Shown: one piece after another, positions 58,314 to 64,000 of the stretch | How the letters are laid out: every line of letters starts with the position of its first letter | How positions within the stretch are numbered: the first letter of the stretch is position 1 | DNA from: Datnioides undecimradiatus | Taxonomy: Eukaryota > Chordata > Actinopteri > Lobotiformes > Datnioididae | Assembly (NCBI GenBank): GCA_008933995.1 | Contig: WARS01000007.1 | Span: forward strand, 1,428,230 to 1,492,229 | DNA: 64,000 nucleotides | Reading direction: 5' to 3' | Notes under the pieces: model-generated | Database searches by the model: none | What the model was told of the DNA's origin: nothing | What the model saw: the letters and a program-made list of their open reading frames with translations, nothing else | Position numbers and translations under genes: made by a program

Positions 58314-61300
58314 CTGCAAAGATCACAAGAGACGGGTGACGATTAGGAGGTTTGAGATTCCGACGTACATTTTTATGGGCAGGGTTTGAAGACCAAGCTT
58401 TGGAAATTTCTTTTCTTCTGTGGATTTGCTGAGAAGTACAAAAGAGAGAAATGATTATCATAACTGCACCCATTTTCCCCCAAGAAATACTGCATGTACA
58501 CAGAGATAAAAGTGATAATGTCCTCTACGACTTTACCGGGTACCATCAAAAAGGTAGGCCTTGGTCAGAATGTAGTTCTCTGGGGTGATCTTCTTGCTCA
58601 AAACGATATCTCTCAGCAGAGCCTTCACACGAACAATCTGAATGACGCACATTTGTCATAAAGTCATGAACTATTTCCACAGAAATATTCACAAAGATAA
58701 ATAAAAGATTAAGAACTGAATTCCTGGCAAGCCACACTAATATAATAATCAGTGCTGATGCTGTCTGATGATGGGCACTTACTTCCTGAGACTGTAAACT
58801 GTTGGCATTGTAGAGCTGCCGAATGATGACCTCACACTCCTGCAGTGTGGGAGCGCGCGGCGGATGGGAGGGACTGCTGTGAATTCGCAGAGGCTGTAAT
58901 GAGGTGATGAGTCCCCCCGTCACCTCTGGACCGTGATCCTGTGCGGCAAATCCCAGGATTTCACTGCCCTCTGCTGTGCTTCTCCCCAGAAGTCAGTGGC
59001 ATTGTTCATTAAAAGTAACATGCAAAGTGTTAAAGGCAGCTTTGGTTGGAAACAACTGGTTGCAGTGTGACCCTGATTTTGCCAGAAGAAGACTTGTCAG
59101 TGGTGTAAATGTGCAGCTGAAACAGTTTTACAGAAACCAATGCTGATGATGCTGATGTAGCTTTTTATTTAAGCCAAATGAGAGCATAAAGCTGGGAGGG
59201 TGCCCATCATTCCAATGCTAACATAGTGTGTCTGACGCAGTTATTCCACCACCTCGGTGCATGACTCTTTGACACGGTGGCTGCAGATTAACTCTAACAG
59301 TAAAATCAGAGGCTTTGCATGAGCGCACACTAAAAACCCTGGCTGAGAATTTGAATAATGTACAACGTCATGTAGAAATAACAATGTACTGTGTCATTTT
59401 TATAAATGAATGCATGGTACGGGCCCCGCCTCATCGTGTTTTTCCTGTTTATTTACCTTATCAGATCATATTTATTCATCTTGTTTGCTGACCAAACATA
59501 ATTTCACTGTGTATCTACATGACAAATAAAGCATCTCATGTATGTCTTCCATACATGTCTTTTGTCAGTGAAAGACGACATCAGGGGACTGACAGAGTAT
59601 TGGACACATATTGCCCTTTACTTTAGACTGGACATGTATCTGTCACTACTAATACTGTAAAAATTGCAAATGAGTGACACAGATGTCTATACTTAGCTGA
59701 CTGGTGTAGAATGAATGTTGCAACTTGTTTGGTCATCACATCAATGTTGCTAATGACTTCATGCCTCAGATTGCTGTGTGTGTGTGTGAATATCTTCACC
59801 ATAATAAAGCCTGACATCTAATCACACCACATCAGTGTTGGTGTAGGTGAAGCACTGAATGAAACCAGATGGAGCTGAACAGGCAGGAATTCACCTCAGT
59901 GACTGGTCTTGTGATGGTCGCATGTCCTGCAGCTGCTCCTCCAGGTAGAGTCCCGTACAGGCTTCACTCCCCTGAGTGGGTGGTCTGATGCCTCGTCGAC
60001 TGTGTGTCGTTCCTGGAAGTGAAAGAGCAGTAGCCCTAAATGTTATTTGGCCTGACTTTTATCTAATTGCATACCTAATTAGCCTTGCGGCAGATTCAAA
60101 CACCCAGAGCATAACCTTGCCTGAGCAATATGATAATATGAGATATCAGACCTTTGTCACCTGTCAGAGATCTTACAATACTGTTTATTGAACAAAGCAT
60201 CCGCTGAAGCTTAGACAAATAAAATAAAAACTGGTTACTTCTATATGTACATCTATAACACGGACTTGACAATATATTAATTTTATATCCATATTGTAAA
60301 ATCAGATTGTCTTAGTAATATTGCGATAGGACATAAAGGTCGTGTTTTCCTGGATTTAAAGGCTGCATTACGGTACAGTGGGGAGGTTTTCTGGACTTAC
60401 CAGACTGCTCTGTTCTACTGGCCTATTCTACTAACAGACCAACACTACTGTATTGATATCGCTATCAAGGTATTTTAAAAATATACTGTGATGCTTGATT
60501 CTGTCCATAGCACTATAACACTGTTACTGTTGCTTAAGGCAGAAAAAAATACGTGTGTCAATATATTGGTGTCCATACAAAGTTATATAAAGAATACTGA
60601 ACTGAAATGCATTCTTTGATATAGAAGGCAGCTGTCTGAGCACCTCTGCATAGTCAAATCAGGGGAAAACCCCACAGAGAAAAGGCCTATTTTCATTCCA
60701 GCTTAAAAAATGCCTATGTCAGCCTTCATATTGCAAATTTTCAGCTCTAATCAGAATCAGACTCACAAATCAGGAGGGTATAAGAGTGTCAGCTATCCAT
60801 GTCTCTATATATTGTCAGAGGAACCAAAAGAATAAAGCTGGAACATGTCTTACCTTTTCTACTTATCTTGGGAGTCTCCATTATCAGCTTGTACTGCAGC
60901 TCTGCAACATCCATATTAAGAGAATTTAGTGTGTACTAGAGAGGCACAAGCATGTAACACAGTCCCAGCAAGCAGCCCACGTTCCCACGGGGGGAGTGGC
61001 TGCTGTGATGGCTTGAGGACAGATGACTGGGGAGTCACCTGACGGGTGTTGAGATGCAATTATATGCAACGGACAGCTCGGTCAACTGACACCGGACCTC
61101 TGTCCACCCCCCTCTGAGAGACCATCAAAACCCTGGAGTTGCTATGCGACCTCCGTACCTGGATTGAATGTCTCTCTTTTCAGCACCTTATCAGGAGACA
61201 GTCAGGTCATTGTGGTTAACTTGGATCATTACATAAAGGGTGCGAACACCCCAACAGGTTTCTGAGTTCACCCCTTCTAAATGGAACATAACGATATGGA

Positions 61301-62105
61301 TTCTTTAGATCAGTTCATAGGCCTTTTGGACCAGGTGTCCACCTTTGATGCTCTAACTCTGTAATTTCCTATTGGGGACAATAAATATTCTATTACTCTG
61401 CATACTTCTAAACCAAAAGGGCCATGAAGCCCAGAGAGACCAAATCAAAGCACAGATTTTAATATCAACTTGGACTGATGTTATTTCTTTGGCTTTTGGC
61501 GATCTTGTAACACATGATGTAAAATATTGTCTCCTTCCATATACATTTCAACTACTGTTTTGAATAGTGCATTGCAATTCAAGTTTACTTCCTTATGTAA
61601 CTCTTGTGATATCAGCTTTTCAGATATGTTATGATATGGCATAATGTTGCAACATCAACTAGATTACCGCTGATTACAGCAGAAGTTGGTTATTTGTGGT
61701 TATATTGTATGAAAAGGTTACAGAGGAGCTAAAACTGGGTTGAAATGTTCTTTAGGTGATCAGTGTTTATTCTGCAGCAGTCACATTGTTCCACCTCACA
61801 CTGGTTCCTTCACCTTTATTCTCCCGTCTGAGATACTCGATCTCTGCATGGAGCTTCTCCAGCGTGTCCTTGTGTTGCTGCTGGAGGAACTGGATATTCC
61901 TCTGCAGCGAGGCGATGCGGGGGTCTCCGTCGCTGTGACCGGACACCTCTGCGGCTCTCCCCTCTTGTCTGCCCGCTGGTGGGACAGTCGGCAGCGGCTG
62001 CAGTTGGTTCGCCGGCACGCGCCGCGGAGAGTGGGGTTTCCCGAGGCGCCCGACACGGCTCCACTGTGGCAAGTGCCGCACCGGCGGAAGGTTATAACTT
62101 GACAT
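58127..62105 (-). CDS. ccdc74: Coiled-coil domain-containing protein 74
   Basis: A coiled-coil protein of the CCDC74/CCDC92 family; mammalian CCDC74 proteins are linked to spindle, centrosome and cilia. Seven minus-strand exons join in frame: 62105-61814, 60901-60854, 60012-59895, 58981-58783, 58637-58537, 58428-58369 and 58313-58127, giving 334 residues. Key matches to human CCDC74A are the coiled coil at about 65-105 (SLQRNIQFLQQQHKDTLEKL, LRRENK, ELQYKLIM), the block TLQECEVIIRQLYNANSLQS at about 198-217 (human [20 protein letters not shown]), and the C-terminus LPALKQSLSSTIAERQRR with a basic tail. The middle is poorly conserved, and a small phase-1 exon between exons 2 and 3 could have been missed (human 378 aa). 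Confidence 0.88.
58369..58428 (-). CDS. ccdc74: ccdc74 exon 6
   Basis: Minus-strand acceptor tgctcag... ending at 58429, donor aaaaat|gtacgt. It reads KSTEEKKFPKLGLQTLPIK. FPKL parallels human FPKV. The donor is inferred from phase 2 continuity into exon 7; without splicing the frame runs to a stop about 16 codons later. Confidence 0.72.
58537..58637 (-). CDS. ccdc74: ccdc74 exon 5
   Basis: Minus-strand acceptor attcag, donor ccg|gtaaag. It reads IVRVKALLRDIVLSKKITPE, then NYILTKAYLFDGT, and continues the helical segment after the conserved CEVIIRQL block. Phase 0 entry, phase 2 exit. Confidence 0.85.
58783..58981 (-). CDS. ccdc74: ccdc74 exon 4: conserved CEVIIRQLYNAN block
   Basis: Minus-strand acceptor ctggggag (weak pyrimidine tract, chosen because it fits phase 2), donor ggaa|gtaagt. 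It contains HPPRAPTLQECEVIIRQLYN, then ANSLQSQE, the most conserved block of the family. Confidence 0.85.
59440..59545 (+). mobile_element. Possible non-LTR retrotransposon 3' tail
   Basis: ccaaacataatttcactgtg followed by tatctacatgacaaataaag resembles the conserved end of fish LINEs, which finish with a short tail after an aataaag motif. No reverse-transcriptase ORF is nearby, so at most this is a 5'-truncated fragment. Confidence 0.4.
59895..60012 (-). CDS. ccdc74: ccdc74 exon 3: variable middle region
   Basis: Minus-strand acceptor acttccag, donor tgag|gtgaat. It reads TTHSRRGIRPPTQGSEACTG, then LYLEEQLQDMRPSQDQSL. The open frame and phases (1 in, 2 out) fit both neighbours. Sequence conservation is weak, so this rests on splice logic. 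Confidence 0.7.
60255..60545. repeat. Degenerate teleost repeat (aaaggctgcattac type)
   Basis: aaaggctgcattacggtaca, ggacttaccagactgctctg, then tgatatcgctatcaaggtat and ttgattctgtccatag recall a widespread fish repeat with an atcg-rich end. It lies in ccdc74 intron 2, between exons 2 and 3. Confidence 0.6.
60550..60830. repeat. Dispersed teleost repeat, copy B
   Basis: Related to 6649-6825 (see copy A) in the same orientation. It lies in ccdc74 intron 2 immediately upstream of exon 2 in plus-strand terms. Confidence 0.7.
60854..60901 (-). CDS. ccdc74: ccdc74 exon 2: end of first coiled coil
   Basis: Minus-strand acceptor tgttgcag, donor aaaag|gtaaga. Only 48 nt. It reads ELQYKLIMETPKISRK, matching human DLHYKLIMNQT directly after RRENK. 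Phase 1 at both ends. Confidence 0.87.
61340..61400 (+). mobile_element. Possible LINE 3' end
   Basis: ctgtaatttcctattgggga followed by caataaatattctattact resembles the 3' end of fish non-LTR elements (ttgtgggacaataaa type followed by short tail repeats). No ORF is nearby. Confidence 0.4.
61814..62105 (-). CDS. ccdc74: ccdc74 exon 1: N-terminus and first coiled coil
   Basis: Start codon 62105-62103. It begins MSSYNLPPVRHLP, runs through a Pro/Arg-rich leader and enters a coiled coil (ASLQRNIQFLQQQHKDTLEK, LHAEIEYLRRENK). The donor is aaag|gtgaag. The start is the first in-frame ATG of the open stretch. Confidence 0.88.
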
Positions 62106-62357
62106 TGCTCTGGTTCAGCTAACAAACCATTCTAGCTTTGTTTGCTAGCAAAGCGTCGACAACTTGTTCCGCACGAAGTTGAACAGTGAACAAAGTGGCA
62201 CCATTAGGTAACTATGTTTTCTTCAAGCGTTGACATGTTAGCCTGCATTGTTATTCGAAACAAATTATTCAGCTCACTAAGTCTGTTCCTTGTAAACAGC
62301 TCGAGTAACCCGAATTACTTTTGCACTCACTTGACATGCGCTTCACTCGTACACAAC

Positions 62358-62371
62358 GTTGCCGTGACAAC
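62358..62371. promoter_or_regulatory. RFX X-box-like site upstream of ccdc74
   Basis: gttgccgtgacaac differs from the palindromic X-box gttgccatggcaac at two central positions and keeps both half-sites. It lies about 250 bases upstream of the ccdc74 start codon. RFX factors drive ciliary genes through such sites, which fits the protein family. Confidence 0.6.
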
Positions 62372-62416
62372 TACAGTTTGCCCTGAGTTCCGGCTCCCAG
62401 GCTGGCAGCGTAAAGT

Positions 62417-62525
62417 CCCGCCTCCGTGGTTATGATTGGTGGCGGTATCGGTTAAGAATTTAAACATCACCGTTTGATTGGTGGAGCTTGTAAGAGGCGG
62501 CGCTGAGCCTCGGAAGCCCCGCCTG
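62417..62525 (-). promoter_or_regulatory. ccdc74: CCAAT and GC-box promoter of ccdc74
   Basis: Two CCAAT boxes point toward ccdc74 on the minus strand (plus-strand attgg at 62435-62439 and 62477-62481, 42 bases apart, each within gattggtgg). GC-box-like cccgcctcc lies at 62417-62425 and ccccgcctg near 62517. No TATA box is seen. The CCAAT boxes lie about 330-375 bases upstream of the start codon. Confidence 0.5.
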
Positions 62526-64000
62526 ACATGTTGACCTAAGAGCAATATGCTGCTGTCTTACTCAGTGCCTGCAAATCGTCTTCATTTTAAAAAAGAATGT
62601 AGGCATTTTTGTTTTACAGCTAAAACATACAAGGCAACTTAACAAACAAACCAGTGTCTTTATGGATTATGAGGAAACTTTAAAAATGTCAAGAACACGC
62701 CATGATCGGCTGTATATAATGTTAAATACACGTGACTCATGAGCAAAACATAGATATTCCTTTAAATAGACTTGTAAAGTCCTTGGTATCCAGTTAATTG
62801 GTCTTAGCCGCAAGTTTAATGGGCTTGCACATGCTCTGTCTGCATTGCCAGCCTCTCTTACCTCCATCATAGCCTATGCAGACGAATGATTAAAGCAATA
62901 TAGTATAAGGTCAAACTAGGCATGATGAGGTTGATGATTGAGCAGGTTCAGATGTATGATAAGATGATGACACCTTTCACAGTTCTAATGGAGCTAAGAA
63001 TTTCAAAACAAGCTTCTGTTTAAGTGAAACTCGGACTGTCGTAATGGAGGCGACATGAGAGCCGAGGGAACTTCAGACAAACGAGCTTTCCTTTCACTTT
63101 ATTCATATTGCAACTCTCAAACGATAAAGGTTACATCACACACGGACACTGAGATAGTGTGTCTGTCATGGATATGACAACATTAAAATGCTTGTAGGAG
63201 ACGATAAGAGACAATACGGAAGATCAGCAGAAGGCTTATTCTTTGGAAATGTGTAGGTGGTACGGTACTCTCCCTCTCCATGCCTGCAGCATCATATACA
63301 CAATAACAATAACTTAATTTACAATATTTACAGGTAAAGAATTAGTAAAGTGAAAACACAACATGAAAAACATTCAGGTATGTTCTCAGACGTACATGAA
63401 GAGTAATGCAAATCAATGGGTAAGCTATTATGGGAGTGCACATAGCAGAATCTTCATGAAGGTTACACTTCATTTTATCTTTATGTGATACTTTGAACAG
63501 CAGCCCTGGAGCTGTACCGATTCAGCATTTTGTTAAAGGACACTTCAGCAGACTTCCAACACCCACCTGCTGTACCTGACCATTACACACCGTATTTCAT
63601 CTGTTGCACGGATGATGTTTATGGTAGCTTCTATCCGAGACAATCATCTTCAGGATGGCTGATGGTGATGATTGTTGGAACGATAAAAAGTGACACATGA
63701 ATCTTTTTTTTTTTTTTTTTTTTTAAAAGGAAAGATGTCAGCGGAGCAGCACGTGCAATAGACAAGAGTGTCTGTGGATGTGTTGATGTTGGGAATGTAC
63801 ACTTAAACATTATAAACACGCTATGAAAAGTTCAGAAAAAGAAGCCGACAAAATACAAAAGGCCACAAAGCAAATAGAAATAATGTAAATTTAGAGAAAT
63901 CGTCACTGAAAAGAACCTTTCCACATTCTCTGCTGACAGTGCTACTATTTTGGCTTCATTATCTCAGCGTAAACCATCTTCAGCCCTGACCACTATCAAC
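62526..64000. other. Right-edge region without a supportable gene
   Basis: No coding exon is visible. A minus-strand AATAAA at 63098-63103 followed leftward by gene-free sequence, and A/T-rich DNA to its right, would fit the 3' UTR of a minus-strand gene beyond the window. A 21-base T run lies at 63704-63724. This is only a guess. Confidence 0.3.
63704..63724. repeat. Poly(T) run of 21
   Basis: 21 T on the plus strand, equivalent to a poly(A) run on the minus strand; it could mark an old retroposed tail. Confidence 0.93.

Overview
The window is nuclear DNA from a bony fish, most likely a percomorph (spiny-rayed) teleost. The evidence is spliced vertebrate genes with GT-AG introns, many TG/CA microsatellites, and several degenerate repeats that I recognise as common in percomorph genomes. 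I see no bacterial, plasmid or CRISPR features. Four protein-coding genes can be reconstructed exon by exon with matching splice phases; everything else is intron, UTR, intergenic DNA or repeat.

Layout. (1) 318-26095, plus strand: the 3' part of mmp17 (MT4-MMP, a GPI-anchored matrix metalloproteinase). Seven coding exons cover the catalytic domain, hinge, hemopexin domain and GPI-signal tail; the signal peptide and propeptide exons lie left of the window. Its introns include stretches of 11.2 kb (605-11846) and 7.2 kb (17029-24264). (2) 26100-35734: about 9.6 kb without a supportable gene, carrying simple repeats, a tRNA-SINE-like remnant, a probable LTR fragment and a 140-bp palindromic element. 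(3) 35735-38763, plus strand: a complete nine-exon T-box gene (379 aa) of the Tbx16/VegT/Tbx6L group. (4) 38764-44078: intergenic. (5) 44079-53051, minus strand: complete three-exon crkl, an SH2-SH3-SH3 adaptor of 306 aa, convergent with the T-box gene. (6) 58127-62105, minus strand: complete seven-exon ccdc74 (334 aa), with a CCAAT/GC-box promoter and a near-consensus RFX X-box. (7) 62500-64000: no gene; possibly the far 3' UTR of a minus-strand gene beyond the right edge.

The four genes do not form a pathway or operon; they are neighbours by synteny. MMP17 is a cell-surface protease, the T-box factor acts in mesoderm, Crkl links phosphotyrosine signals to Rap1/Rac exchange factors, and Ccdc74 is a coiled-coil protein of the centrosome/cilium type.

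I did not find an undescribed biological system. The observations most worth checking are the 46-bp-arm palindromic element at 34387-34526, the X-box upstream of ccdc74, the perfect 15-bp inverted repeat at 13422-13463, the possible Crk-I-like short form of crkl made by intron retention, and the 16-nt first coding segment of the T-box gene.
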